Origin: Bacteriovoracaceae bacterium UBA6153
GTDB taxonomy: Bacteria > Bdellovibrionota > Bacteriovoracia > Bacteriovoracales > Bacteriovoracaceae
Direction of reading: 5' to 3'
Assembly: GCA_002428265.1 (NCBI GenBank)
Contig: DIUR01000023.1
Span: forward strand, 1 to 64,000
DNA length: 64,000 nucleotides
Positions 51,599 through 60,998 of this stretch are shown piece by piece. Numbering within the stretch: position 1 is the stretch's first letter; every line of letters begins with the position of its first letter. Position numbers and translations under genes: made by a program. Under the pieces are notes generated by a model. It saw nothing but the letters and a program-made list of their open reading frames with translations. It made no database searches and was not told the DNA's origin.

Positions 51599-53251
51599 AT
51601 GTTATACATCGTCACTTTTCTTTTTTCCTTCAGTGTTCAAAATGTTTTTGCTGAATGGAGTTTTGAAACTCTAGACGGTGTTCAAGTTCATTATTATCTT
51701 CCAAAAAAACAAACAGCATTCACTTTCAAAAAGTCTCATAGATCATTGATGGTCAATCTACATGGATGTTCTCAAAAAGCAGAAGATCTTAAAAAAGATG
51801 GAAACTGGGAAACAACGGCGGACGACTACAATATGATTGTCGCTCTTCCCAAAGTTCCCAATGGCGGAGTGATTGCTGGATGCTGGGATTATTATGGAGC
51901 TGATCATACTGAAAATAACAGGCACAATGTCGCTATTATAAAATTAGTGAAAGCATTACTTTTGAAAAAGGAACTCGACATCGATCCGGGACAAGTCTAT
52001 CTATCAGGGCTTTCGTCAGGTGGAGGACAGACTATGGTGCTAGGCTGTCTTGTCCCTGAAATATTTGCAGGAATTGGAATCAATGCTGGTCCTTCAACGG
52101 GAACAACGTCAGCAGAAATATCAAAACCAAAAACTAGTCTTGAGACAATGCTGTCAACCTGTAAAAATCTTGGAAAAAATAAAGAAGAGTTTTTTGCGAC
52201 CCAATTAACATCCATCATCTATGGCAATAACGACTACATTGTTAATACTGCTTTCAATACATTTAATGCAGAAATCATGAGCTCACTTTATGGGGCACAT
52301 ACTAAATCAGCTTTCGACTTAAAAACGCTGGAAGGGGCCAACAAAGAAGGTACAGGCGCACTCTGGTCTGATTCACAAGGCCCACGAGTCTCACTTATTA
52401 TGAATACTAATTTAGGACACAACTGGCCTGCCGGCCAAGGCGGCAACGGTGGAAATTTCATCAGCAAAAAAAGTCTTAATTATCCAAACTACCTTGCAAG
52501 ATTTTTTTATGCCAATAACCGCCGTTCAGACTTAGTCGTTCTTCCTGAGGTGATGATTGATCCGATTGAAGAGGCAGAATCTCAATTCGTGGTTTCAGGT
52601 GTTGTTACAAACCCAGAAGCAAAAATTAAATCTATAGAAGTCTTGGTTGTGAAGAATGAAAATAGGGCCGTTGTTGATAGATTTAAAACTATCATCAAAG
52701 CAAGTGGGGAGTTTCGAGGTCAATCCAGAAAACTTTCTGAAGGCGAATACCATTTTACCTTTCAAGCGAAGAACCAGTCGGGTAAATCCAGAACGTTCAA
52801 GCGCCGCTCGTGGATAGGAAATATTCCCGGCATTAATATGCCTCAGTTAGTGAGTACAAAATTTCAAAGTGTTCAAGGGTGTGTAAAAGTTGAAGGCCAA
52901 GCCGTGAATAACGGTGGAGATAAAGTTATAAAAGTGAAAGGTCTTCTTGATGGAGTTCAAACGTTTGAGACGAGTATTGAAAACACCAGATGGAGCTTAT
53001 CAATTTGTGGCCTGGAAGAAGGGTCCCACTCGCTTTCAATCGTAGCAGAAAATGAATCTGGTTTAAGCAGCCACCCACAAGTTTATAACTTCATCAGCTC
53101 ATTAAATAGTGCGACCTCGACACTTCAGGAGCATATGGAAGCTAAGCGCTTGAATTGGGAAGAGTATGGGCTTTGGTACCTGAAATATGGATACGAGAGT
53201 TTTACTTTATACCTTGGCGCAGATGAAGTCTGGAGTGACAAAAGGCCATAA
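51599..53251 (+). CDS. Exported PHB-depolymerase-type esterase with C-terminal modules
   Basis: 550 residues, signal peptide 1-18 ('QNVFA'). Esterase domain ~25-315 of the PHB depolymerase/feruloyl-esterase type: 'VNLHGCSQKAED', 'GCWDYYG' and nucleophile S139 in 'LSGLSSGGG'; catalytic His likely in 'LGHNWPAG' (~280). Residues ~325-510 look like two Ig/Fn3-like beta modules ('VSGVVTNPEAKIKSIEVLVV', 'KVEGQAVNNGGDKVIKV'), and the last 40 have aromatic-rich 'YGLWYLKYGYESFTLY', possibly a binding module. Possible extracellular polyester or glucuronoyl esterase. Confidence 0.8.
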   Translation: MLYIVTFLFSFSVQNVFAEWSFETLDGVQVHYYLPKKQTAFTFKKSHRSLMVNLHGCSQKAEDLKKDGNWETTADDYNMIVALPKVPNGGVIAGCWDYYGADHTENNRHNVAIIKLVKALLLKKELDIDPGQVYLSGLSSGGGQTMVLGCLVPEIFAGIGINAGPSTGTTSAEISKPKTSLETMLSTCKNLGKNKEEFFATQLTSIIYGNNDYIVNTAFNTFNAEIMSSLYGAHTKSAFDLKTLEGANKEGTGALWSDSQGPRVSLIMNTNLGHNWPAGQGGNGGNFISKKSLNYPNYLARFFYANNRRSDLVVLPEVMIDPIEEAESQFVVSGVVTNPEAKIKSIEVLVVKNENRAVVDRFKTIIKASGEFRGQSRKLSEGEYHFTFQAKNQSGKSRTFKRRSWIGNIPGINMPQLVSTKFQSVQGCVKVEGQAVNNGGDKVIKVKGLLDGVQTFETSIENTRWSLSICGLEEGSHSLSIVAENESGLSSHPQVYNFISSLNSATSTLQEHMEAKRLNWEEYGLWYLKYGYESFTLYLGADEVWSDKRP

Positions 53252-53306
53252 TTGGCATGTCATTTTTTCATAGTTTAGACATAAGCACTCGGATTCTGAC
53301 TAAAAT
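53252..53306 (+). promoter_or_regulatory. TTGGCATGT element and weak promoter
   Basis: TTGGCATGTCATTTTTTCAT (53252-53271) matches 49466-49485 at 18 of 20 bases. Just downstream are TAGACA (53276-53281) and TAAAAT (53301-53306) with a 19-base spacer. Precedes the gene at 53313. Confidence 0.4.
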
Positions 53307-53312
53307 CTGGGT

Positions 53313-54632
53313 ATGTGTAAAAAACTATTTTTAATCGTCTTATTAGGACTGTTTTCGTCATTGGCGTTGTCAGCAACTCCAAGCGATTGCCGTTCTATCA
53401 TGTTGGACTTCATTGCGAAGGCCGATAAAAAAGAGAATGTCCTCTTAATCAAAAATAAGTGGCCAGCTAAAGAGAAAAAATTATTTCTTGATGAAGTAAG
53501 AGCACTGGGCTTCACTGATGCCAATGTCAAAATTATGATTGATGGCCTTAATATGCATACTCAGCCTATCAGTGTGGCGAGAGTAAAGCAGTACCTGACT
53601 TACGTCTTAAGTCTAAGCGATAAAGAACAAAAAACAGCTCTACTAGATCTTGCTCAGCTTGATGGGCGTGAGATCAATTCAGCACATGTAAATAAGTTTA
53701 TGAAGCATGAAGAGAAGCTTACCAAGAAGTTTGCCTCTTCTAAGATGACACCTAAAGAGCAAAAAAGATATCAGGAGCTCTATTATGGCTGCCGTGCTCT
53801 TAGACCTAATGAAGTTAATAAAAATGCGGCCAGAGACTTTAAGCGTTTTAACTTGTCTCTTAATTTAGGGACTCTTGGGGCAAGTTACGCCTTCTATAAT
53901 AGTGATAAAGAAATCAATGGTGAATGGTTTGGTAAACTTGGCTATGACATAGGAATAACTGTTCTCTTTTCTTACGTTGGTGGAAACATCCAGACGAAGG
54001 CCACTGATAATCAAATTGTTAAATCTCTAAAGAGCTACTTTTTTGGCCGAATCATGGGTGGCACTGATGTTGTTATCTATGACCCAATATTCAACCACGA
54101 AAGAGAAAAGGCAGAAGCTCGCCTTGAAGAATTAAAGAAAAATCCTGAATACAAAAAAGAGATTGAAAAACTTCTAATTGTTTATAAAGAAAGAAATTTC
54201 TATAGACATTACAAAGATGAATTGATGAAAACTCTGAGACATTTACCAGAGGGAATTAGCCTTGGATTAAAAGGTAAATCAGTTGATGAAAACAATGTAG
54301 ATTGGAACAATCTTACTCTAGCAGACCTTGAGCGTCCTGAGGTTCAGGAAGTCCTGGTTGCAGCTAGTATGGCCCAGGTTTACAACGAAGGTAAAGGCGA
54401 GTGGATTGATACAGGTGACACAGGACTTGATCGTTATGCGTTCAATTCAGTGTTTTATGCAGCTCAAATTCCAAAAAGTATTGTTCAAAACTTTATTACT
54501 TACCAATTGCTTTGCATGGGACAAGACAATCCGAAATTGTCTTTTACAAAAGCAGTTATCTTCAACGTCGGAGCAAACTTTGTCGTTAATCAAGTACTCT
54601 ACGGATACCGTGAGAAGGCGATTAACCAATGA
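53313..54632 (+). CDS. Exported protein of unknown function coupled to PPTase
   Basis: 439 residues; signal peptide ~1-20 ('LALSA'). Helical, Lys/Glu-rich mature protein: residues 30-160 mostly helix, 'LNLGTLGASYAFYN' to 'DIGITVLFSYVGGN' (~185-225) may contain one or two membrane-associated strands or helices, then a charged helical part and C-terminal 'AVIFNVGANFVVNQVLYGYRE'. No family recognised. Its last codon overlaps the phosphopantetheinyl transferase gene (ATGA), unusual for an exported protein. Confidence 0.7.
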   Translation: MCKKLFLIVLLGLFSSLALSATPSDCRSIMLDFIAKADKKENVLLIKNKWPAKEKKLFLDEVRALGFTDANVKIMIDGLNMHTQPISVARVKQYLTYVLSLSDKEQKTALLDLAQLDGREINSAHVNKFMKHEEKLTKKFASSKMTPKEQKRYQELYYGCRALRPNEVNKNAARDFKRFNLSLNLGTLGASYAFYNSDKEINGEWFGKLGYDIGITVLFSYVGGNIQTKATDNQIVKSLKSYFFGRIMGGTDVVIYDPIFNHEREKAEARLEELKKNPEYKKEIEKLLIVYKERNFYRHYKDELMKTLRHLPEGISLGLKGKSVDENNVDWNNLTLADLERPEVQEVLVAASMAQVYNEGKGEWIDTGDTGLDRYAFNSVFYAAQIPKSIVQNFITYQLLCMGQDNPKLSFTKAVIFNVGANFVVNQVLYGYREKAINQ

Positions 54633-55309
54633 AAAAGCTCAATGTGTGGAATGAATTATTTAGAAAGTCAGCTTTCAATTCTCTAGATAGAAGGCTGGAT
54701 ATTTCAGGTGAAGCCGCACTCGTGAGCTCTAAAATTATTTTTTCAGACGCTGTTAATACTTTCCACCCGGAGAGGAAAAAAGAATTTATCATGGGACGGG
54801 TATGCGCCTCTCAATCTTTCAAAGAGTGTTTTGGTGAAGACCTATTAGATCTTCCGGCCAATACTGACAGGTCTCCAGTTTGGCCATCAAAGGCCGTTGG
54901 AAGTATTTCTCATAATAGAAACTGGGCCGGAGCAGCTGTTGCAAAAAGTAGTGATCTCATTGGTCTGGGAATAGATTTTGAATTAATCGGCAGAGCAAAA
55001 CCAGAGATATCATCCCACATTACGACTGGTCATGATTTAGTCAATCACCCGTCATTAAGTGAAGAAGAGTTATTAACTCTTATTTTCTCCAGCAAGGAAT
55101 CGCTTTATAAAGCGCTTTATCCAATCATTAAAAAATTCTTTGGTTTTCAAGCAGCAGCTCTTAGAGAAGTTGATACAAATAATGGATCATTTGTGATCGA
55201 GTTATTAACTGATCTCTCAGAGAATTTTGGTCCGGCCTCTCGCCATATTTTTCATGGGCGATTCGCTGTGAATGAAGAAACTTGTTTAACTGTATTAGAA
55301 ATTTCTTAG
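54629..55309 (+). CDS. EntD-type 4'-phosphopantetheinyl transferase
   Basis: 226 residues. EntD/Sfp-family motifs: 'FIMGRVCA' (P-x-G-K/R region), 'GSISHNRNWAGAAVA', 'LGIDFELIG' with Mg-binding Asp/Glu, and 'IFSSKESLYKALYP' with the conserved W/F-S-x-K-E-S. It transfers phosphopantetheine to carrier-protein serines of polyketide, nonribosomal or fatty-acid systems. No carrier-protein, NRPS or PKS gene is in the window. Overlaps the preceding gene by 4 bases; an inverted repeat follows the stop. Confidence 0.9.
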   Translation: MKKLNVWNELFRKSAFNSLDRRLDISGEAALVSSKIIFSDAVNTFHPERKKEFIMGRVCASQSFKECFGEDLLDLPANTDRSPVWPSKAVGSISHNRNWAGAAVAKSSDLIGLGIDFELIGRAKPEISSHITTGHDLVNHPSLSEEELLTLIFSSKESLYKALYPIIKKFFGFQAAALREVDTNNGSFVIELLTDLSENFGPASRHIFHGRFAVNEETCLTVLEIS

Positions 55310-55353
55310 AGGTCTTAACCTCTAGAGAATTTGAAAGTGAATATGTTTTAGAC

Positions 55354-55374
55354 ACTGTCAAAAGATGTGACAGT
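55354..55374. repeat. Operator-like inverted repeat
   Basis: ACTGTCA-AAAGATG-TGACAGT, perfect 7-bp arms with 7-base spacer, about 75 bp upstream of the sigma-54-like site. Position fits an activator (UAS) site for the 55499 gene. Confidence 0.4.
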
Positions 55375-55445
55375 TAGGAAAAACACATACACGTTTAGCC
55401 ATTTATATTTGCAGAGTAATTCTGGGAATCTATTGGTTTTTTATT

Positions 55446-55461
55446 TGGCTATTTAGTTGCA
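55446..55461 (+). promoter_or_regulatory. Sigma-54-like promoter of cysteine-rich operon
   Basis: TGGCTAT-N4-TTGCA: GG and GC dinucleotides separated by 10 bases, perfect -12 TTGCA, -24 box TGGC then two mismatches. Predicted start about 25 bases before the ATG at 55499. Confidence 0.4.
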
Positions 55462-55498
55462 CTAGAACACTTATATTTTCTTAAACACAGAGGCTCTT

Positions 55499-58204
55499 AT
55501 GAAAGTACTACTTTCGCTAATTTTATTGTTGGGTGTCTTACCCTCAGTCTATGCCAACGAAGCAAGACTGAATACAGATCTCCATTTCACTAACCGAGCA
55601 CAGTGTGCTCTTGATTCCAAAAAACCAACAGAGAACATCTTAGTTCTTTTAAGCAACATGGATGTGGGGAGATCTCTTTATCGTCTTGCAAAATTAAAAG
55701 GCGAGAGAGACACGGCCGAGTTTACAAAATTAGGTCTTAATAAGTACCGTTATACCGTTTTAACTTTATTAGATGTGATTCACCAAAAAATCATCACTAA
55801 TAAGCTTCCTTTATTAAATGCAGATTTAACTCAGGCGACTAATCTCTCTAAATATAAAGAACTATCTCAAAGATGTGCAAACACTTCGAAATGTCCTGAC
55901 TTAGATGATTACCTGGCTTCAATCTGGGCAAAATCAAATGAGAAGAATCCTAAGTTTGGTGATGTTGATAATTTCACACAAAACAACTTCTTAAATCTTG
56001 AAGATAAAAATGTTAATAAAAAATTGAACTGTTCTTATATGAAGCAGTTTACTCCGCTTGAAGCTCACCTTTATGGTACGAAGCCGGATGCAGGTCTTCT
56101 AGAGCAGATCGCAAAAGCGACAACTGAAATCGACAGCTATTATTCAGAATGCCACGATTATTCAGTTCAAGAAAGCTTAAAGGTCTCTACATATGAGATG
56201 TCTTTAAACGTAAACAACTCTAAGAGATTCGATGCTGTTGGATTTGACTACTGGAATACATTAAAAATTTATTTTTCATGGGCCTTTAGAAATGCACCAG
56301 AAGCAGCTCAAATGGCATTCCCGTTTGATGAAGTCTTTAGCAGTGTTCTTATTGAAGACTCATTATTCATGGTACCAAATGGATGTAAGAGTTTAGTTAA
56401 TCCTAAGTGTGACCCAGCAACACTTAACCAGAACTCAATAAGAATGTTCGCAAAACACGATTTTAAGCAAGAAGCAGCTAGTTTAGACTTCTTCCGTGCT
56501 GTCCCAGAAGGTTCTGCTAACAAGATGCTTGAAGATCAATTTACAAATGTAAACGCAGATATCTTAAATTTCTCTCAATTCGAAACTGCTGATGCATGGA
56601 CAGATAGCTTTAGACAAAACTTTTCTGAAACTCGTTTAACGATGAGAAAGAAGTTTGTTAACTCTGTTAACAATCTGAACTTAATGTCTAACAACCTTAA
56701 GACTAATTCAATCGCAGCATCACTTAATAACTATTTCAAACCAGTTATTAGCATGAAAGAGCCGGGAAATATCCAGCTTAAATCTGAGCTTTATTACCTA
56801 TGTGCTGAGAGCACGTTCCTTTCAAGTGAAGAGTTAAGTTACATCAGACCTAAGTTAGAAATTTTAGGTAAAATGAATACTACTGATTTAATGACGAGTT
56901 CAATTAACAGCAAAAATCTTAATGAAATCTTTGATTACTATAAAGAGATTGCTTCGAGTGTAAACGCTCTTTGTGGATCGTTCGACCAATCAGCTGTTTT
57001 TGATCCAAGTTTTGAAATCGACAGAACGGGATTTAACCGTTGGTACGTTGATGCCGTGTATGAAGGTAAGATTATGTCTATGGCCAGCCTTCTTAGAAAG
57101 GAAAAGCTTCAGACTAAAAAACCTTTGATCGCTTATAGTCTTTATAATAACTCAAAAGATATCCGTGATGTTATCTGTGTTGATACTGTTGACTGTGCAA
57201 GAACGGCCATTCAGTCAATCGTAGATATTTACGGTGTTGTTCAGTACTCTGAACTGTTCCTTGATATTAAAAATGAAATCTCTTCGGCCAGTATGCTTAA
57301 CCCATATGCTGAAAGAACTGCATGTAAAGTATACGATCCATGGTTTAAGACAAAAGCTTCTCTTTTTGGATTCGCAACTGATGTTGCTCAAGGAGCTCTT
57401 GCTGCTGTAACTCCAGGAGTTGTATACGGTAACTTCGATCTTCAACCTGGTAGAGTTGTGAGCTTTAACCAGTTAGTTAAAGATGGGAAAATTACTGTTG
57501 ATTCAAAATACGAAAAACAAAAAGTACTTTCAACTGTAGCTCTAGACCTTGGTGCTATCAGTAATGTTCCTTGTTCGATCTCTGTTACAAAATCTAAAGA
57601 GATGGATCCTTCAAAAATGCTTGGGTTCAGAGGTGTAACAATCAGAACTTGTAAGGCCAATGAAAAAAATGCAGTAAACGTAGAAGTCACAAATGAAATG
57701 GGCGAGAAAGTAGATAAATTCAAGAGTGGATGTCTACAATGTTCACTTGATTTTGAACACGTAACTTCAGTTCTCTCAAATGCTATCCCATACGGAAGAA
57801 CTGCTTTCTTCATGGCAAGAGCAGTTATCAGACTTTATAAAGGATTAAAAGATCCGGTTAACGTTCCAAGATCATGGTCAGTAAACCCGTACCTGGTAAA
57901 AGCATCATTTGATTCGAATGGTGGAAAGATTCCTAACGACTGTGTGAAGAAGCTCTCTAGCGGTAAGTCTTGTATGAAGAACTCGTGTGAAGAAAATATT
58001 GTAAATGCTTATAGAGAAAAAGGCCTTTATATCGATTCTCTTGATACTGAACAAGCATGGAGAGGATCAGCGAAGGTGAAACTTAGAGGTTGTAAGGAAG
58101 CAAGTAACGTCAAAGTTTTCTACTCTAAGAGTGAAAACGATGGTGACTCATGCAGTATCTCAGCTAAAAACATAGTAACTAAATGTGCGAATCAGGAAGG
58201 ATAA
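55499..58204 (+). CDS. Large exported cysteine-containing protein
   Basis: 901 residues, signal peptide 1-19 ('PSVYA'). More than 20 cysteines are spread through the chain, mostly in paired short-range positions ('CANTSKCPDL', 'CVDTVDCARTA', 'GCLQCSLDF', 'CVKKLSSGKSCMKNSCEEN'), suggesting many disulfides. The first ~600 residues are mainly helical with Asn/Lys-rich linkers; the last ~300 contain beta segments ('GFRGVTIRTCKA', 'AFFMARAVIRLYKG'). No family recognised. Stop and next ATG are 2 bases apart, so it leads a three-gene operon of exported proteins. Plausible surface or predation-related factor; unproven. Confidence 0.75.
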   Translation: MKVLLSLILLLGVLPSVYANEARLNTDLHFTNRAQCALDSKKPTENILVLLSNMDVGRSLYRLAKLKGERDTAEFTKLGLNKYRYTVLTLLDVIHQKIITNKLPLLNADLTQATNLSKYKELSQRCANTSKCPDLDDYLASIWAKSNEKNPKFGDVDNFTQNNFLNLEDKNVNKKLNCSYMKQFTPLEAHLYGTKPDAGLLEQIAKATTEIDSYYSECHDYSVQESLKVSTYEMSLNVNNSKRFDAVGFDYWNTLKIYFSWAFRNAPEAAQMAFPFDEVFSSVLIEDSLFMVPNGCKSLVNPKCDPATLNQNSIRMFAKHDFKQEAASLDFFRAVPEGSANKMLEDQFTNVNADILNFSQFETADAWTDSFRQNFSETRLTMRKKFVNSVNNLNLMSNNLKTNSIAASLNNYFKPVISMKEPGNIQLKSELYYLCAESTFLSSEELSYIRPKLEILGKMNTTDLMTSSINSKNLNEIFDYYKEIASSVNALCGSFDQSAVFDPSFEIDRTGFNRWYVDAVYEGKIMSMASLLRKEKLQTKKPLIAYSLYNNSKDIRDVICVDTVDCARTAIQSIVDIYGVVQYSELFLDIKNEISSASMLNPYAERTACKVYDPWFKTKASLFGFATDVAQGALAAVTPGVVYGNFDLQPGRVVSFNQLVKDGKITVDSKYEKQKVLSTVALDLGAISNVPCSISVTKSKEMDPSKMLGFRGVTIRTCKANEKNAVNVEVTNEMGEKVDKFKSGCLQCSLDFEHVTSVLSNAIPYGRTAFFMARAVIRLYKGLKDPVNVPRSWSVNPYLVKASFDSNGGKIPNDCVKKLSSGKSCMKNSCEENIVNAYREKGLYIDSLDTEQAWRGSAKVKLRGCKEASNVKVFYSKSENDGDSCSISAKNIVTKCANQEG

Positions 58205-58206
58205 TT

Positions 58207-58752
58207 ATGAAGAAGTTAATAGGATTATTTTTTAAATCGTGCTTCCTATTCGTCATGTTGCAAGGTGCTGCCTTTGCAAATTATGAAATAAATGAGGCGT
58301 GGAGTACAGACAACAGGTCACAGATAAAAGTTGAATGTAGCAGCTACACAAACGTATGTAAGCAGTTATGTAATAACCAAAAAGTATGTGTTCTTAAAAA
58401 CTCAACATGTAAGGACTGTATCAGCACGGGAGTAAAGATGACTTATCTTTTCTCTTCATTTGGTAAAGACCTGAACTCAAATGATGATGAAGTTTCGATT
58501 TATGAATTTGTTGATTTCTTAATCAACGATACATTCATCGCCTTTTCCCCAAACAATATCTACAACCAGTTCGACTCTGCTCAGTCAGATGCTCTTGCAG
58601 AAAGATTTAAAGTTATGTGTCCTAATAAGTTTAAAACACCAATTGCTTTCTTCAAGATCGAAAACAGAGTGCTTGATATTCAGAATGCAAGATATGTAAC
58701 TTGCGGCGATTCGGTTTATAGACTTGAACTCAAATCATCATTATTGGAATAA
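58207..58752 (+). CDS. Small exported cysteine-rich protein
   Basis: 181 residues from ATG 58207 with AGGA upstream (longer frame from 58183 overlaps the previous gene). Signal peptide ~1-24 ('GAAFA'). Cysteine cluster at about residues 37-67: 'VECSSYTNVCKQLCNNQKVC' and then 'STCKDC', giving six or more close cysteines; a further pair lies near the C-terminus. No family named. Second gene of the cysteine-rich operon. Confidence 0.7.
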   Translation: MKKLIGLFFKSCFLFVMLQGAAFANYEINEAWSTDNRSQIKVECSSYTNVCKQLCNNQKVCVLKNSTCKDCISTGVKMTYLFSSFGKDLNSNDDEVSIYEFVDFLINDTFIAFSPNNIYNQFDSAQSDALAERFKVMCPNKFKTPIAFFKIENRVLDIQNARYVTCGDSVYRLELKSSLLE

Positions 58753-58763
58753 TTGAGGTATAT

Positions 58764-59699
58764 ATGAAAAAGGCATTAGTATTTACATTTCTTGTCGGAC
58801 TCTCAAGTCACACGTTTGCGGCCGACAAGTGTCAGGTTAAATCGGTTTTTAACATGGTGGCTTTCGGGTCAGACTACGTTAAAGGGAAAAACCTTAACGC
58901 TAACGGAAGTATTGCTTCAGGTAACAACATCCAGTTACTGAACTCAGAGATTCAAAACTCTGACTGTAGAGCACTGAGCTCAAACGGAAACGTAACAGTT
59001 AATGATTCAAGAATTAATGGTTCAATTGAAAGTTTTGGAAAGTTAGTCATTAACAAAACAGAAGTTAAAGGCCAGGTAAGATCTCCTAATAAGATCGAAC
59101 TGAGAGATTCATCAGTTGGTATCGTAGTAAGTCCTAAAGGATCTACTCTGGTAAATTCTACAAGAGAGAGATGGTGGACTTCATCACTCATCAATTCAAT
59201 TGATCTTAATAAATTTAGAAATGATGTAGCATCAGAATCGAAAAAGTTTGCAGCTCAGCCAAAGTCTGAAAATTTGAAGTTGATTGTTTACAAAGAAAAC
59301 CTAACGTTAAGCTTAAAAAATAAGGATAACGTGGTTTCACTTAACTCTGATCAGCTTGCTAAGATTAAAAACTTAGAAATCAGAGGAGATGTTGAGCAAA
59401 CTCTAGTTATCAACGTAACTGGCGAGACTATTGCTCTTGACCAAAACGTTATTGATATCTCAGGCGATATCGAGCCATTTAATATTGTGTGGAATTTTCA
59501 CCAGGCAAAGTCAGTTGTTATAAGTGAAACATCTGATCAGGTTTTAGGTGTACCAGGAAGAATCCTTGCTCCTAATGCTAATGTAAAACTTGAAAATGCT
59601 CTTGTTTCAGGCGGGATTTACGCCAAGTCGATTGATTTCAACGTAGCAGGTGAGAACAATTCATCAAAGCTTAGAGAAATAAAGTATCTTGATAAATAA
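58764..59699 (+). CDS. Exported choice-of-anchor A-like repetitive protein
   Basis: 311 residues, signal peptide 1-19 ('HTFAA'). Residues ~35-120 form short beta-helix-like repeats ('NIQLLNSEIQ', 'NVTVNDSRIN', 'KLVINKTEVK', 'KIELRDSSV'), as in polymer-forming surface proteins. The C-terminal part, 'IVWNFHQAKSVVISETSDQ', 'GVPGRILAPNANVKLENA' and 'GGIYAKSIDFN', matches the choice-of-anchor A family, common in secreted adhesins. Third gene of the operon; GAGG precedes the ATG. Likely surface-displayed; function unknown. Confidence 0.65.
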   Translation: MKKALVFTFLVGLSSHTFAADKCQVKSVFNMVAFGSDYVKGKNLNANGSIASGNNIQLLNSEIQNSDCRALSSNGNVTVNDSRINGSIESFGKLVINKTEVKGQVRSPNKIELRDSSVGIVVSPKGSTLVNSTRERWWTSSLINSIDLNKFRNDVASESKKFAAQPKSENLKLIVYKENLTLSLKNKDNVVSLNSDQLAKIKNLEIRGDVEQTLVINVTGETIALDQNVIDISGDIEPFNIVWNFHQAKSVVISETSDQVLGVPGRILAPNANVKLENALVSGGIYAKSIDFNVAGENNSSKLREIKYLDK

Positions 59700-59704
59700 T
59701 AAAT

Positions 59705-59739
59705 AAAAAAAGGCCTCACATTTGTGAGGCCTTTTTTTT
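59705..59739. terminator. Bidirectional rho-independent terminator
   Basis: A-run, AGGCCTCAC-ATTT-GTGAGGCCT stem, then eight T residues. Serves the cysteine-rich operon (plus) and the papain-like gene (minus), whose stop lies just beyond. Confidence 0.93.
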
Positions 59740-59747
59740 GTCATTTT

Positions 59748-60977
59748 TTAAAGTGTTTTACAGGTTCCTTTTGCTCTTTCTAATCCCCAACGTGCACCTA
59801 AGGATTCATTCGGGTTTGATGAGATCACGCCGGCCTTATAGCGGTCTGAGAAAGATTTAATTGTCATAATAACTCTTCTGTCACCACCAAACTCAATAGC
59901 AACACTACAAAGATTTTTTAAGGCCCCAAGTCCTTCTTCGGTAGCATCTGCTCCAATGAGGTAGTCTAGTCCCATTCTCGTTTCATCGCTAAGCTCTGAG
60001 GCCATGTCATTTTTCACCACAGTCGCATAACCATTTTTGAGTCTTTGAATATCGTTGATAATATTCTTATCTCGAGAGGGAGTAGAGAACTCATCATATC
60101 TTTCTTTGGAAAAACATCTTGAAGGATTCCTTTCTTCCAAAGCAATCTCAACAACATCTTTTCTCGTTTCAAGTGCCACGCAGATATTTTCAATTCTGCG
60201 CTCGATGTTTAACTGGAGTGTATCTTCTGAACTCTTCAGGCCTTCTTTAACTAGCGCAAAGAATTTTTCCTGACCCAGTTTTAAAGCTTCATATTGCATA
60301 TTAGAGAAATCTTCTTGCTTTTCTTTTGCCTGCCCTAAATTGGCCTGAAATCTTCTAAACCCAAAAGGTCTCTCTTTGAAGATCCTCAAAGGCATCCCTT
60401 TACGCGGTAAAAACGGTCTGATTGCCCTTGGCTGCGTAGAAGAGTAAAGGAGAAGGTCTCCAGTGGGAAGGATATCCTTGACGATATAAACGTGTCTGGT
60501 GAGCTCTCCCTTAGGATTTGCCCAACGGGTAATATAGAGGTCACCCGGACGTATTGCTTTTAAGTCTATAGGATAAGTATTGTCACTTGCCAGGACTTCA
60601 GAGCCAACATTGTCAGCGATAAAATCGATAAAGGCCTTAAGCCTTCCGATCTCTGTTGTTGAAGCATTATCAAAACGAGTTGTTTTCTCAGAAATTCTTC
60701 TGCCATCATTTTCAATAAACTCAAACGACAGTTTATTTTCATAAGCATAGATTGCCCTAAGAGCAAAGGCCGCATCGGCGCAATCTGTTTTTATTCCAAA
60801 GTAAGGGCTTTCTGGATTTGAAAAAATATCCTCAGGGACAATGTCTTTTACCCAAATAGAGTAAAGAATTTCGTCAGCACTTTCGAAAGAGCGATTCGCC
60901 TGATAAATGGCCGCGTTTGCAGCAATAGAACTGGTAAGCAATATTGAGAGCAGACCTAATTTATAAAGCTTCTTCAT
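59748..60977 (-). CDS. Exported protein with papain-like cysteine-protease features
   Basis: 409 residues from ATG 60977 (TTG 60983 also possible). Signal peptide ~1-22 ('IAANAA'). Residues ~60-215 have a Cys-His-type hydrolase pattern: 'IKTDCADAAFALRAIYAYEN' with candidate nucleophile Cys, then 'IRPGDLYITRWANPKG' and 'TRHVYIVKDI' with candidate His, as in NlpC/P60-type or transglutaminase-like enzymes. Residues 215-409 are helical with pairs of Cys. Cell-wall hydrolysis is possible; not certain. Follows the 60999 gene by 15-21 bases; same operon. Confidence 0.6.
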   Translation of the reverse strand: MKKLYKLGLLSILLTSSIAANAAIYQANRSFESADEILYSIWVKDIVPEDIFSNPESPYFGIKTDCADAAFALRAIYAYENKLSFEFIENDGRRISEKTTRFDNASTTEIGRLKAFIDFIADNVGSEVLASDNTYPIDLKAIRPGDLYITRWANPKGELTRHVYIVKDILPTGDLLLYSSTQPRAIRPFLPRKGMPLRIFKERPFGFRRFQANLGQAKEKQEDFSNMQYEALKLGQEKFFALVKEGLKSSEDTLQLNIERRIENICVALETRKDVVEIALEERNPSRCFSKERYDEFSTPSRDKNIINDIQRLKNGYATVVKNDMASELSDETRMGLDYLIGADATEEGLGALKNLCSVAIEFGGDRRVIMTIKSFSDRYKAGVISSNPNESLGARWGLERAKGTCKTL

Positions 60978-60998
60978 ATTCAATCTCTTTTTTAACTC

